A DNA stretch of 64,000 nt from Novosphingobium sp. Gsoil 351 (GCF_009707465.1 NZ_CP046120.1:372001-436000), one strand, 5' to 3'; shown: positions 38,201 through 46,393, counted from the stretch's first letter. Program-made: numbers and translations. The notes: generated from the sequence alone by a model not told the origin.

Positions 38201-40960
38201 CAGGCTGCCGCCAGCGATCGCCAGGGTGGTAGTGCCGCCCATGCCAAGGCCGCCAACTCCGCCGGTCGCGGGATCATACCCTTCGACCGTGCCGCCGCCA
38301 CCATACTCGATGACGAAGCTTCCGCCCTCACCGAAGGAAATCGTCTGCGGCGCGTTGCCGGTCGCGCGCAACGCGATCGAATTGGCGATCAGCGCACCGT
38401 CGTTGAGAAGCAGGCTGGCGCTGCCGCCGAACCCGGCACCACCTGCCCCTCCCGGAGCGCCGCCACCCTCCCCGAAGCTCGACGCGCCGAACCCGCCGCG
38501 GCCATCTGCCGTGATCAGGATGGACGATAAGGAGGTGTTGCCGCCGTTGCTCGTGAAGCTGGCCGCACCGCCTCTGCCCAGCCCGCCATCTCCGCCGTCG
38601 AAGCCATCTCCGCCTTCGCCCGAGGCGTCGATTTCCAGCGTGTCGGCGGAAAGCTGTCCGGCGTCGATCGTGACCGATGCGATGCCGCCCTCGCCGTTAC
38701 CGCCACCCGCGCCTGGGACAGCCAGAACGTCGAACGCTGCGAGGCCATCGAAGGCGTCCACGCTTGAAAAGCCGGGGAGGCCTGGCGCAGCGACGTAGAT
38801 CGAACTCGCCGACAACTGAGAGCCGGGATTGGTCAACTCGATTGCCGCGTTCCCGCCAATTCCGGTCCCGGTGCGGGTTCCGCCGCTGTCTGGCTGGCCA
38901 GCGTACCCGGTCGATTCCACATCGACCCGCGAGGTGGCGACGCGCCCATCCGCAATGGACAGCAGAACCTTGCCGCCAATGCCGTCACCCGCCGCACGTC
39001 CGTCCCCGCCAGTCCCTTCGGACGACAGCGCCACCAAGTTCCGCGCGTTAGCCGTCGCGCCACCACTGACGCTCATCGTAACATCGCCGGCAAGGCCACT
39101 GCCGCCATTGGCTCCCGAGACGGACGAATCGAGGTCGATCGTGCTCAAAGTCACCGTGCTCGGACCGGTGAAAGCCAGCTTCACCGATCCTGCCGAAGCA
39201 TTTCGCGCGACGACGTCGTTGTTACCCTGGTCGGCGTAGGCGGAGGTCGACGCGGTGATCGAGTTGGCGTCAAACGAGCCGCCAAACGCCAGGTCTATGC
39301 TGCCCCCGGTCGCTTCGGCTCCGGCCTCAGGACCGGGGAAAAAGTCAGGCGTTGAAGCGTCAGCGATGGCGTCGATACTGAAGCCGGAGTTCGAGAAGGT
39401 CGTCCCGGAAGTGCTCGAAAACCGAACCGTCCCCGCAGTCGCCGCGCCTGCCGATGCGCCGCCGAGGCCGCCCTGCGCATTGGCGCTGAGGAAGGTCTGG
39501 CCGACCGAATAGAACGCGTCGCCAAGGGCGATGGTCACGGTCCCACCCATCGCCGCTTCGCCCGCTGCACCTGCCACAAGCGCGTCGCCGTCGCTCTGCA
39601 CCGCACCTTCGCCATCCGCGCGGGCTTCAAAGAAGTTGCCGACGGAAAGCTCGGCTCCGCCATCGACCGAAACGTCGACGATCCCGCCCTTGGCGCCCGC
39701 CCCGGCGTTGAGCGACAGCGCACCATTTACGAATACGCCGCCCTCACCGAACGCGACCAGATCGATCCGCTTTCCGGCGGTGAGCGACAGGTCTTCCTGA
39801 GCGGAAACCCTGCCGCTGGAAGTCGCATCGACCAGAATCCTGTTCGCCGCATTGGCCAGCGTCGTGCTTTGCAGTGACGACAGTTCGGTCAGCGTTATGT
39901 TTCCGGCAGGCGCGACCTCTCCCGCAGCCGTCTCGTCACCGCCGACATTGTAGCCCGAAGACAGGACGATCTTGCCGCCCGACGTGCTGGCGCTTGAGGC
40001 GGAGTTGTAGCCGATATTGCCCGAAACGAGCATCGTCATCGCGTCGTTCTTGGGCACGGCGGCAAGATAGATGCGGTGCGATGCGGCCGAGCTGCTGTTG
40101 CTGTTGGTCGATCCGAGGGTGGTCCCGGTGTGGACCACGCCCTGGCCCAAGCTGTCGTCCGTCCCGCTCGAAACGACAATGTCGAACAGACCGTTGTTGA
40201 TGGTGATGTCGACCGCGCCGGCAGCAACGTATGCGGTCGAGCCGTTGTTGGTCACCGTTCCAGCCTGAACCACCCGGGGCGCGACAAGCGCGACGTAGCT
40301 GTCTTCCTGACGCGCGAAGATCGTGCCGTTGTTGGTTATCGACGAGCCCGCCATCGCTTGGCCGAAACGAATTTCGCCTTTGAGACCATACAGGTTCAAC
40401 GTGCCGGGATTGCCGTCGTTGTCGACCTTGATCGGGTTGGATGTGAGCACCAGGCTGCCGACATCGATAGTGGCGTTTCCTCCGACGACCCAACCGCCGG
40501 GGTTGTAAAACCAGATCTTGCCCTGCGGGTTGGAGGACGTGACGCTTCCATTGAGCGCAAGCGTCCCGGTCAGGCCCATCGGATCTACGCGGTTGAGCAC
40601 GGTAAACGAGCCGCTGCCTTGAAAATCGAGCTGCGTGCCGCCGTTGAGGAACACGCCGCTAGACACGCCTGTTGGATTCAGCGCCCAATCAACGGTCGCC
40701 TGAGTTCCGCTGACAGTGACCTGATCCAATGTCGAACTTTGCGTGACCACCGCGTTGATCCCTACCGGGGTCGCGTTGACTGCGCTCTGTGCCCGAGCCT
40801 GCTGCGGCACTGTCGCGAGCGCAAGCGCTGCCGCGGATACCGAGACGCCGGCGAGCAGACCGGCCAGGCCGACCGGCGCGCTCGTCCTGCTTCGCGGAAC
40901 CGGACCGCCGATCGCCATTGTCGTTCCGGGCTTGTGCTGCGCCACTTGCCGCTTGGTCAT
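32201..40960 (-). CDS. Giant two-partner secretion exoprotein (TpsA), cluster 2
   Basis: A 2919-aa protein. The start is at 40960, where GAGAAGG precedes the ATG; the frame extends upstream but overlaps tpsB2. An unusually long signal region (about 60 residues) ends in LALATVPQQARAQS. TPS domain at about 60-250 (VDWALNPTGVSSGVFLNGG, VLNRVDPMGLTGTLALNG, IWFYNPGGWVVGGNATID). Then about 1300 residues of Gly-rich modules (GGxGGAGxGG plus a strand) and a long strand-rich region with three exact-length 92-residue repeats (33887-34714). The Cys pair C2826/C2833 (CX6C) stands 86 residues from the end, before an acidic tail (IEEEVGRGS, CEADDKTKC). Predicted to be secreted through TpsB2 as a surface filament or adhesin. 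No passenger toxin domain is visible. It is the last gene of a six-gene operon. Confidence 0.93.
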   Translation of the reverse strand: MTKRQVAQHKPGTTMAIGGPVPRSRTSAPVGLAGLLAGVSVSAAALALATVPQQARAQSAVNATPVGINAVVTQSSTLDQVTVSGTQATVDWALNPTGVSSGVFLNGGTQLDFQGSGSFTVLNRVDPMGLTGTLALNGSVTSSNPQGKIWFYNPGGWVVGGNATIDVGSLVLTSNPIKVDNDGNPGTLNLYGLKGEIRFGQAMAGSSITNNGTIFARQEDSYVALVAPRVVQAGTVTNNGSTAYVAAGAVDITINNGLFDIVVSSGTDDSLGQGVVHTGTTLGSTNSNSSSAASHRIYLAAVPKNDAMTMLVSGNIGYNSASSASTSGGKIVLSSGYNVGGDETAAGEVAPAGNITLTELSSLQSTTLANAANRILVDATSSGRVSAQEDLSLTAGKRIDLVAFGEGGVFVNGALSLNAGAGAKGGIVDVSVDGGAELSVGNFFEARADGEGAVQSDGDALVAGAAGEAAMGGTVTIALGDAFYSVGQTFLSANAQGGLGGASAGAATAGTVRFSSTSGTTFSNSGFSIDAIADASTPDFFPGPEAGAEATGGSIDLAFGGSFDANSITASTSAYADQGNNDVVARNASAGSVKLAFTGPSTVTLSTIDLDSSVSGANGGSGLAGDVTMSVSGGATANARNLVALSSEGTGGDGRAAGDGIGGKVLLSIADGRVATSRVDVESTGYAGQPDSGGTRTGTGIGGNAAIELTNPGSQLSASSIYVAAPGLPGFSSVDAFDGLAAFDVLAVPGAGGGNGEGGIASVTIDAGQLSADTLEIDASGEGGDGFDGGDGGLGRGGAASFTSNGGNTSLSSILITADGRGGFGASSFGEGGGAPGGAGGAGFGGSASLLLNDGALIANSIALRATGNAPQTISFGEGGSFVIEYGGGGTVEGYDPATGGVGGLGMGGTTTLAIAGGSLSNSSSSPVNSITLDSRGVGGNGGDAFSYSSDSRLTRGSGGTGMGGSAAFSYSGRDANFSSIEIDASGSGGSSGSESGGFFTIPSNGGNGGSGVGGNASITLGSANSFGSTRFYSAEVSGQGADGGDGVIGGAGGAGRGGTAEFAITAAGVFADQFALDASGEGGSGGASGLDNTGGAGGAGKGGSVELAASGDGVGFTVDRGSLYADGQGGRGGEGGSGESEVLDAAGKGGDGGAGFGGTVRFSATDGATLDVGQTDSLDVDADGSGGTGGNGGFADSAIGDGGNGGAGTGGGIEVAADDGTVLLGDANAGISGTGGDGGGNLAGENPSTDASNGGNGGAGTGGVFSLTASGSAGSIQANSLDISVDGSGGGGIDGRGFDPVTFIGASGGAGAAGTGGTIRLDALNQGTITIGTDSSSTLTAKGSAAFGGSGASGGTNPTTGVGGAGGTGGNSGQGNGGTVVLNAEGGLIEAGDLNLFVNGYGAGGSQGGAGGVGIVPPGSPQGTPPGADGAFGAFGIGGGGVGGTVTITAQRHENGAVGGLDVGAVSLDLTGLFDFGDFRVTDISGTAQISDTVDESNGGVNFASLNVAGAGDPMFNPITLSVLSSEAPIRVAGSLSAGTGGTIDIIAIGTGGLDVTGQLNLSTDSSIRIVSSQGGLVQAGDVFLSAAGTTLISAQNCNGPLCSTVRADGQFSASTGGDFKLNGPAEVEAGNDLQVFAGGNVTGEAGSGYRAPSIFITAQNDVTIRNASGGTLRTEAGSVSFGEGGFQNGNLTLGEDDGSGVFDLSGSLFGTAGTSIDVTAKTTIDTGNLIDLSAGDDVRIGSGATLTNTTGGSEPGSISLAAGAPIADVSYPDGNVASLLIGSGATVDGTGGSVTLSGGAIDGRDSILRGADIAADVLNPPALGTAQLTDNGQLTAPCIQGDICLGPITAIGAVRIGQGSSAPVTFTGTGHISGGSVAITSRETLTYGAAASPFTISSSGPIALISQNGDVALVGNALIDGGTVALSANGSVTGDGRLRSVDDVGIDVGDSIALDSLTAGGQLTTVAGIGGALEPLYALPGNLAIGSLQTGAPTAINAGGSIMIGTATSGGNDLALSAGTLVSLDASSNIASLTLDGGDVAFAAVAANGDIVLSATNAVTGGSAVAGGALNATGATLNATTLRSGGAMTLTTTGATTLGSATAGGDLAIDSGPLSFSQLTSTGAVTIAATSVAGGDIAAGTSLDTRSAGPIVLGTATAGTTLALDAASVTAATLRSGGAMMLNTTGAANVGSAAAGGGLNLATGALTFASLTSTGATGIVASAVTGGDIAAGSTLSIATPNAIKLGAATAGGSLTLNGATIAADTLRSGAATSLTSGAATTLGTATAGTTFTSTAGALQFVQITATGEVALNAGTANGGDATSTTGAIALTTGAAATLGQLRAATDVTARATTLNFAGINAGRDVTLDVTTLAGTAIATGRDLTIRGVDDLTFGTIAAGRNISLAASTGAITVNTDIDAGGSVALAGDAILVKAAGPLTVAAATADNGDVAISTDGLLQVGNALARGDVTLTSTANSLILGPITGGRSLAVPSALNAGGTSKGTPGTGAITLSAAQSITMQGTVDALTSLAATAGTLIDQRSLAVGKTIAYRSADLALGQTATLGQSNFTMGIALTNTGNAGAILGDVSGTGQGYRLDNAEFGRIHSGGDLSMAGGSSLIVGTLAASAATGGGGSADGNIGATSALALSASGDLSVGAALALANAAGNTMQLTSGTLTLDAGAGSVRLIEGAGHGGTLAISTGDLTALTSAARSAISGMDGNAVNLRLAQNDGVSDGRTLLEAGSIAISASGRVLIQNTAVDQTFDGRRGFVADSFAINTSGASSTGAPLIVINGTVAGQTGLNALRAVQVTGGFDSFSTVNGCRLLAATCGAPKFDPIQDVIEEEVGRGSNLDSGDAIGEGMLIQIERFEPVGFEAVIDEPVTGSGNDDFLVPEAGTGDQQCEADDKTKCDKPPTG
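33887..34714 (-). repeat. Three tandem 276-bp repeats inside tpsA2
   Basis: Units begin at 34714, 34438 and 34162 on the minus strand, each starting TLRSG and containing LTSTGA / GGDIAAG / LGTATAG. Each is exactly 92 codons. Degenerate half-copies flank them. The exact period indicates recent duplication or concerted evolution in the beta-helix region. Confidence 0.85.
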
Positions 40961-41001
40961 GATCCAACCTTCTCGATCAAAAATCTTCTGCTTAAGACGC
41001 C

Positions 41002-42819
41002 TCACCACCGCCAGGGAGCAAGCTGGAGAGTAAAGTTCACCAGAAACCGCACGTCGCCCTTGGCATTCGGCGCGCCGAACGCATCGCGTAGCGGGACCGC
41101 CACAAGCGCATCCAGCCTCGCCGCGTCGCGGATCGTCGCGCGCACCCCGGCGCCCGCCGAATATAGTTGCTGTCCGCCCACGCCGTCGAACGCGGTGTCC
41201 TCGTTCCACACTTTGGCGGCGTCGAAGAAAGCATAGGGCTGGAGCGCGACGCCCCCCGCCGTCCTGGGCAGCAGTGAACCCACTCTTACTTCGCTGCGCA
41301 CCCCCACGCCGCTGTCGCCGATGATCGCGCCGGGGTCGTAGCCGCGTCCGACGGTGTAGTTACCGCCCGAGTACTCCTCGTAGCTGAGCAGCGCATGCGG
41401 CGCGTACTGCACGCGCGGCGCCACCGAGATGGTCAGGTTGCGCACCGGGCGCCAATCGACCTCGCCCGCGGCGCGCAGGACGAATGCGGTCGGATCGCCT
41501 TCGATCCGGCTCGGCGTCGGTGCGCCCGGCGCGATGCAGCCGAGCGTGGCTCCGCCGCAATCCGGGGTGGCGTCGAACACATCGAGGCCCTGGCGCGCCT
41601 CTATACTGGCGGCCCACGACCAGTTCGGCTCGAGCGCGGTGAAACCGTCGCGGCCCGAGATGCTATTCTGGCTGATGCCGTTGGCGTCGAGCCGCACGAA
41701 AGCGACGCGCAGCTTGTCCTTGTTGAGCTTGACCGCGCCGAAGTCGACCTTCTGATCGATCAGGTCGAACCCGACCGCGCCTGACAGGTTGTGCGATTGC
41801 GCCCGCACGAACGGATACGCCGCCTCGAGGCTGGCGATCAGCGTACGCGATTCGATGTCGGGGTTGTTGGCGATCGACGGCCGGGTCCAACCGTAGGTCA
41901 GATCGCCGCGAATGGTCAGGCCCTCGCCTCCCACGCGGAACTCATGGCCCGCCTGAAGTACGACCTGCTCGTCGAAATCGGCGGTCGAGAAGACGCTGAC
42001 GGTGGTCGCATCGCCCAGCCCGGTCAGCCCGGACACTTGCGCGCGGGCGAGGCCGCTCCACCGCCCGACCGACTTGCTGCCCAGGTTCTGGACGGTGAAA
42101 TCGGCATAGACCGGATTGCGCCGCACCGTAACCTCGCCGACCACCTCGCCCGGCGAACCCTCGACCGGACGCAGCGCCAGCCGCACGTCGAGACCGGGAA
42201 TGTCGCGTGCCAGCAGCAGGTAGCGTTCGGCGCGGCGGGTGTTGAACACCTCGTCCTGGGTGAGCTTGGAGATGTAGCGGACGAGCAGCTTTTCCGAGGC
42301 TCCGGCGTCGCCTTTGACCTGCACCTTGCTCATCCGCGCCAGCAGGATGTCGAGCTTGACGCGCCCGCTCTCGATGGTCTGCGGGGGAACCTGGACTGCG
42401 GCGAGGTATCCCGCCGCGCGCAACTGGGTCGCCGCCCGGTCGCGGATTTCGCAGATCACCGAAACCGGCTGGTCGGTGCCGAGGTAGGGGTGGTAACTCT
42501 GCGACAGATCGACCTCGGGGATCTTCTCGGTCCCGGTGAAGTCCACCGCTTCGACCTTCAGGTGGATACCCCCGAAGTCAGGGCTGGCGAGCGGACATGG
42601 CGCGCGCTCGACTTCGGCGGCATCGATCGAGACCGCTGCTCGCTGTTGCTCCAGCGTCCCCTCACGCACCCCGCGCTCGATCTCCTCGCGGGTCGGCGGT
42701 GAAACACTGGGTGCAGCCTGGGCCAGCGCCTGATCGCCCACCGACAACGCGGCGACGGCGATCGCTCCAGTCGCTGCAATTCTAAACGGCCTCATGTCGG
42801 CAGACATTCGTAAGCGCAT
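41002..42819 (-). CDS. ShlB/FhaC/HecB-type outer-membrane transporter (TpsB), cluster 2
   Basis: A 605-aa partner pore for TpsA2. The start at 42819 follows AAGGGGTGG; ATGs at 42807 and 42795 are alternatives. The signal peptide spans about 8-35 (AVAALSVGDQALAQAAP). POTRA region: LKVEAVDFTGTEKIPEV at about 90-106, SVICEIRDRAATQLRAAGYLA, then LARMSKVQVKGD and RYLLLARDIPGLDVRLALRP. Barrel with YTVGRGYDPG at the L6 motif. It is similar along its whole length to the first TpsB (shared VCEIRD/ICEIRD, GYLAAVQVP, PDCGG loop cysteines), so the two clusters are paralogous. It stops 41 bp before the tpsA2 start. Confidence 0.95.
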   Translation of the reverse strand: MRLRMSADMRPFRIAATGAIAVAALSVGDQALAQAAPSVSPPTREEIERGVREGTLEQQRAAVSIDAAEVERAPCPLASPDFGGIHLKVEAVDFTGTEKIPEVDLSQSYHPYLGTDQPVSVICEIRDRAATQLRAAGYLAAVQVPPQTIESGRVKLDILLARMSKVQVKGDAGASEKLLVRYISKLTQDEVFNTRRAERYLLLARDIPGLDVRLALRPVEGSPGEVVGEVTVRRNPVYADFTVQNLGSKSVGRWSGLARAQVSGLTGLGDATTVSVFSTADFDEQVVLQAGHEFRVGGEGLTIRGDLTYGWTRPSIANNPDIESRTLIASLEAAYPFVRAQSHNLSGAVGFDLIDQKVDFGAVKLNKDKLRVAFVRLDANGISQNSISGRDGFTALEPNWSWAASIEARQGLDVFDATPDCGGATLGCIAPGAPTPSRIEGDPTAFVLRAAGEVDWRPVRNLTISVAPRVQYAPHALLSYEEYSGGNYTVGRGYDPGAIIGDSGVGVRSEVRVGSLLPRTAGGVALQPYAFFDAAKVWNEDTAFDGVGGQQLYSAGAGVRATIRDAARLDALVAVPLRDAFGAPNAKGDVRFLVNFTLQLAPWRW

Positions 42820-42829
42820 TACCACCCCT

Positions 42830-43600
42830 TTATTCCGCGGTCCCTGCGCCGTCGGCAAGGCTATCGGCGAGCATATCGAACTGGACCGCACAGCCGTTGG
42901 CGAGCAGCAGGCCTCCCAGTTCGGCGGCATTGTCGGGAATCGCATCGGGAGCCAGGCTCACGACCTCGAATTCCACGGCCGGCTCGGCGTCGTCGCCATT
43001 GATCCGGTAGCTGCGCCCCGAAACCAGCGGCAAGCTGCCGCCCGGCCACGAAATTCCCGAAGTCCGGGGTGGGAACTGGAGGCGGACCATCGCCCCGCCG
43101 TCAGCCTCGCTGAGCCACGACAGGCGCTGCGCCGCGTTGTTCCCGCGCCACAGATACAGGCCGCTGCCTTGCGGCACGCAGACTTTGCCGCCCTTGTCGA
43201 TGTCCGCGACCCACACACTCTTGGGAACGGTTGGCAATGCTGGCGCGAGCCCGGGGGCCATCATGCCACGCACCGCTCCGGCGCGGATCGTCCGTGGATT
43301 GCTGAGCGAACGGGTCAACATGGGGACCAGTCCGCGGTCGCGCAGCACCTGATTATCGACCGCGAGAGTTGCCTTGCCCTTCATCACCCGCGTACCAACG
43401 CGGTCGAGCACGGTGACCACATCCCCGTCCTGCAGGCTGATCGAAGTGCCCGCGGGCAGCTTCATGCCCTTGGGAAACTTGGCCGCCGAGGGGCCGCTCG
43501 CTCGAACCACGATCGCTTGGGCGCTGGCGCTAGCCGAGACGCCGGTCGATACGGTGAGCGCGGCCGCTGCAAGCCCCAGGCGGGACCATGACCAGCCCAC
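42830..43600 (-). CDS. Exported FecR-like protein B
   Basis: A 256-aa protein with a GTG start at 43600, chosen because GGGGAG lies just upstream and a signal peptide follows immediately (LGLAAAALTVSTGVSASASAQA). The frame continues upstream into the neighbouring gene but as nonsense. The mature N-terminus (IVVRASGPSAAKFPKGMKL, then GTSISLQDGDVVTVLDRVG) has the short-strand pattern of FecR-type beta domains. The remainder (SVWVADIDKGGKVCVPQGS, LYLWRGNN, LLANGCAVQFDML) parallels the preceding gene product segment by segment, including a Cys near each end. A tandem duplication with the 43603-44364 gene is clear. It sits between the cyclase and tpsB2; periplasmic location predicted. Possibly a ligand-sensing or scaffolding partner; function unknown. 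Confidence 0.75.
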   Translation of the reverse strand: MGWSWSRLGLAAAALTVSTGVSASASAQAIVVRASGPSAAKFPKGMKLPAGTSISLQDGDVVTVLDRVGTRVMKGKATLAVDNQVLRDRGLVPMLTRSLSNPRTIRAGAVRGMMAPGLAPALPTVPKSVWVADIDKGGKVCVPQGSGLYLWRGNNAAQRLSWLSEADGGAMVRLQFPPRTSGISWPGGSLPLVSGRSYRINGDDAEPAVEFEVVSLAPDAIPDNAAELGGLLLANGCAVQFDMLADSLADGAGTAE

Positions 43601-43602
43601 GT

Positions 43603-44364
43603 TCAGCTCCCCACCGCGGGCGTCGCAGCATTGGCAAACACGTCGAGCTGCGCGGTACAACCCTTGTCCGCCAGCAGCCCCGCCACGGCCAGATCGTCTG
43701 TTGGCACGCTCGCCAGCAGGTGCAGGGTCAGCGTTACCGACGGTCCAACCGGATCGCTGAAGATGTAGCGTCCGCCCTCGACGACCGGCAGCGCCGCAGA
43801 GGGCCACAGCTTGAGCGGGTTGCCCTTCTTCCATTCGATCGCCACTGGCTTGCCACCGACCGGGGTGAGCTTGGCAGCGGCCTCCTCGCTGCGGTTCGGC
43901 CGCCACAGCACCAGCGACGAGGGATTGGCGACGCAATAGGCGCCGCCCTTGCTCACATCGATATACCAAACACTATCCGGCCCACTGGCGCTCCCGGTCC
44001 TGGGGGTCAGTGATGCTCCACGCACCGCCCCAGTCCGTGTCCGCACTCCATTGGCAGAGATCGCGCTGGCGACGCGGGTCGCCGCGCCTGCATCGCGGCT
44101 GACGCTGCCGTCGAGGGTAAAGCTGCCCGGTCCGGACAGGACACGCGTTCCGGCCTTGTCGAGCACGGTCAGCTTGTCGCCAGCCTTCAGCGTCACCTTG
44201 GCGTTGACGGCGAGCTTCTTGCCCTGGGGATAGACGGTCGCCGATGGTCCGGTCGAGCGCACGATGACCGATTGCGCCTGCGCCGAGACTGCGGTCAGCC
44301 CTAGACTTGCCGCGAAACTCCCGGCGAGCAGCAGCCGCGCCGCCATTTTTCTAGCCGAGAACAT
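43603..44364 (-). CDS. Exported FecR-like protein A
   Basis: A 253-aa protein. The start at 44364 follows a strong AAAGGAG site and overlaps the end of the cyclase gene by 14 nt. Signal peptide LLLAGSFAASLGLTAVSAQA, cut after about residue 30. Then SVIVRSTGPSATVYPQGKKL and AKVTLKAGDKLTVLDKAGTRVL, a FecR-like series of short strands; YIDVSKGGAYCVANPSSLVLW and a final LADKGCTAQLDVF. The same order of segments occurs in the next gene, 2 bp downstream. In the cyanobacterial loci I recall, FecR-domain exported proteins also accompany CHASE2 and CHAT genes. Periplasmic; possibly feeds the CHASE2 sensor. Function is inference. Confidence 0.75.
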   Translation of the reverse strand: MFSARKMAARLLLAGSFAASLGLTAVSAQAQSVIVRSTGPSATVYPQGKKLAVNAKVTLKAGDKLTVLDKAGTRVLSGPGSFTLDGSVSRDAGAATRVASAISANGVRTRTGAVRGASLTPRTGSASGPDSVWYIDVSKGGAYCVANPSSLVLWRPNRSEEAAAKLTPVGGKPVAIEWKKGNPLKLWPSAALPVVEGGRYIFSDPVGPSVTLTLHLLASVPTDDLAVAGLLADKGCTAQLDVFANAATPAVGS

Positions 44365-46393
44365 AGCTTTCTCCTTTAGCCGTCGCACGCAACCGTTCGA
44401 ACAGGTTGCCCAGAGCGTCGTCCTGCCCGAATTGGGCGAGTTTCGTTGTGAGTCGCTGCACAAGCCTGGAATCGCCCGCAGCATGCGCCTCCACGAGTTC
44501 ATTCACTACCACGCGCTGATCTTCAGCAAGGTCGGGAAGTACCTCGAACACCTCGACCGGTGTCGCGCGCCCGCGCAAGGTTACGGTGCCCATGGGCCGA
44601 AACCAGTCGAGCCCCGAACGCTCGGCCGCCTCGCGGCTGACCAGGACCTTGGTCTTGAGCGTCTTGTTCGCCGATTCGAGCCTTGCGGCGGTGTTCATCG
44701 CATCGCCCAGCGCGGTGTACTGGATGCGCTTGTCGCCGCCGAAATTGCCCACGACCGCCTCACCGAAATGGACCCCGACGCGAGTGCGCCCCACCGGCGG
44801 CAATCCTTCCGCCACCGAACCGCGAAAGTCCTCCCCTGCCTGATACATCGCCCACGCCGCGCGGATCGCGCGTTCGCCGTCGTCGGGATAGGCGATCGGC
44901 GCGCCCCAGAACGCCACCACCGCATCGCCTACGAATTTGTCGAGCGTGCCACCGTGCTCGAGCACGATCTCGCTCAGACGGTCGAGATAGTCGTTGAGCA
45001 AAGCCGCACATACTTCGGGCTTGAGCGCGTGACTGAGCTTGGTGAAGCCTTCAAGATCAGAGAACACGCAGAACAGTTCGCGCTTTTCGCCGTGAAGCGA
45101 TAAGCGATCCGGGTTGCGAACGATCTCGTTGGCGATCGAGCGCGGCAGGTACTTGCCAAGCGCGCCCTGCGCGAACTCACGCTCCTTGGCGCCGATGACG
45201 CGCATTGCTGCGTTGATCGCGGTATACGCAAGCAACCAACCGACAATCCAGCCCATCGACGGCACGCCGAGTGTATCGAATCCCCAGCGTTCGAGAAGGA
45301 CGGGCGTCGCCAGGAACATCCCGAACTGGAGAATGACGGCAAGCCCGACAACCGCTCCACGCCCGCTGTATAGAGCGGTCGCTGCGCCCAGCAGGATCAC
45401 CACCGTCCCTGCCACCCATAGCATTCCAGTCGATATGCTGCGCGGCAAAGCACCATCGAGCAGTTGGGCCAGCATGCTGGCATGGACCTCCACCCCGATC
45501 ATTTGACGCTCGCCGGTAATTGGGTTGCCGGTGCGGGTGAAAGGCGTGTCGAATTTGTCGAAGTCCGAGAAATCTCCACCGATCATCACATAGCGGCCTT
45601 TGATCACATTCCCGACAAGGTCCGCGCTGTCGGGATCGGCCAGCAAATCGATGGGAATTTTATCGAACACCGGACGATCGGAAGACAGCGGCATGCGAAA
45701 GCGGATCGGACCGGTGTAATGCATGAACCGGTTATCACCGTCGCCGGCAGCTTCGCTCAATGCCACTGCCAGAAGTGGCGGCAGGCCGACGTATTGCCTA
45801 GGCCAACGCCGGGCGACCCCATCGGTGTCGGTTTCGAGCAGAATACTGGCGGGCTTGACCTTGGGGCTCGCCGCCGCCGCGACATAGGTACGCAGGTCCT
45901 GCTCCTGCTCATAAGTGATCGCGTCGGGATTGGTCTTGGCATCGGCAAATGCCAAGAACACCGGGGTCTTCATCTCCTTGAGCGTACCCTGGAGCAGTGC
46001 ATCGTCGTCCTGCGGGCTGTCGAACAGAACATCGATCGCGATTGCGCTGGCGCCGAGCCGGTCGATCTGCGCCAGAGCCTTTGCCAAGATCGTGCGGTCG
46101 ACGGGCGAAATCTGTCCTGTCGCGCGGTTGGTGTCGGCGGTATAGACCACCAGCGTAATCCGCTTGTCGGTGTCGGCTCCGGGCGCAAGATTGGCGGCCC
46201 GCAGATCGTACAGCGCGCTCTCGGCATCGCGCAGCAGCGGCAGGCCCCAACTCAGCGCCGCGATCTGCAGGGCGATTGTCAGCAGCAACAGCGCGATCGC
46301 GATCCTAGCGCCGCCCAGTTGCCCGGCGATCCGGCGCACGCTGCGTACCCGATTGCCGGGATCGTCCCGCGGAGCCCTGCGCCTATCGGGCAT
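44351..46393 (-). CDS. CHASE2-domain class IIIb adenylate cyclase
   Basis: A 680-aa membrane enzyme predicted to make cAMP. TM1 at about 29-50. Periplasmic CHASE2 sensor at about 55-320 (ITLVVYTADTNRATGQISPVD, IAIDVLFDSPQDDD, GKRYVMIGG-like GRYVMIGGDFSDFDK, DTPFTR, GVEVHASMLAQLLDG). Three more membrane helices at about 324-342, 346-368 and 378-396. Cyclase domain from about 435: metal-binding D446 (FSDLEGFT) and D490 (FVGDAVVAFWG), base-selecting K486 paired with T560 (IQYTALGDAMN) instead of Asp, transition-state N567 and R571. A Lys/Thr pair marks class IIIb cyclases, several of which respond to bicarbonate. It follows the CHAT gene by 3 bp and overlaps the FecR-like A gene, so it belongs to the TPS operon. 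Confidence 0.93.
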   Translation of the reverse strand: MPDRRRAPRDDPGNRVRSVRRIAGQLGGARIAIALLLLTIALQIAALSWGLPLLRDAESALYDLRAANLAPGADTDKRITLVVYTADTNRATGQISPVDRTILAKALAQIDRLGASAIAIDVLFDSPQDDDALLQGTLKEMKTPVFLAFADAKTNPDAITYEQEQDLRTYVAAAASPKVKPASILLETDTDGVARRWPRQYVGLPPLLAVALSEAAGDGDNRFMHYTGPIRFRMPLSSDRPVFDKIPIDLLADPDSADLVGNVIKGRYVMIGGDFSDFDKFDTPFTRTGNPITGERQMIGVEVHASMLAQLLDGALPRSISTGMLWVAGTVVILLGAATALYSGRGAVVGLAVILQFGMFLATPVLLERWGFDTLGVPSMGWIVGWLLAYTAINAAMRVIGAKEREFAQGALGKYLPRSIANEIVRNPDRLSLHGEKRELFCVFSDLEGFTKLSHALKPEVCAALLNDYLDRLSEIVLEHGGTLDKFVGDAVVAFWGAPIAYPDDGERAIRAAWAMYQAGEDFRGSVAEGLPPVGRTRVGVHFGEAVVGNFGGDKRIQYTALGDAMNTAARLESANKTLKTKVLVSREAAERSGLDWFRPMGTVTLRGRATPVEVFEVLPDLAEDQRVVVNELVEAHAAGDSRLVQRLTTKLAQFGQDDALGNLFERLRATAKGESYVLG

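Noticed and set aside
40961..41209. N-terminal extension of TpsA2 by 83 residues
   Set aside because: The extension overlaps tpsB2 and is Arg-rich nonsense; a ribosome site and signal peptide support 40960.
43604..43969. N-terminal extension of FecR-like protein B
   Set aside because: It runs within the neighbouring FecR-like A gene in another frame; the GTG at 43600 has a ribosome site and a following signal peptide.
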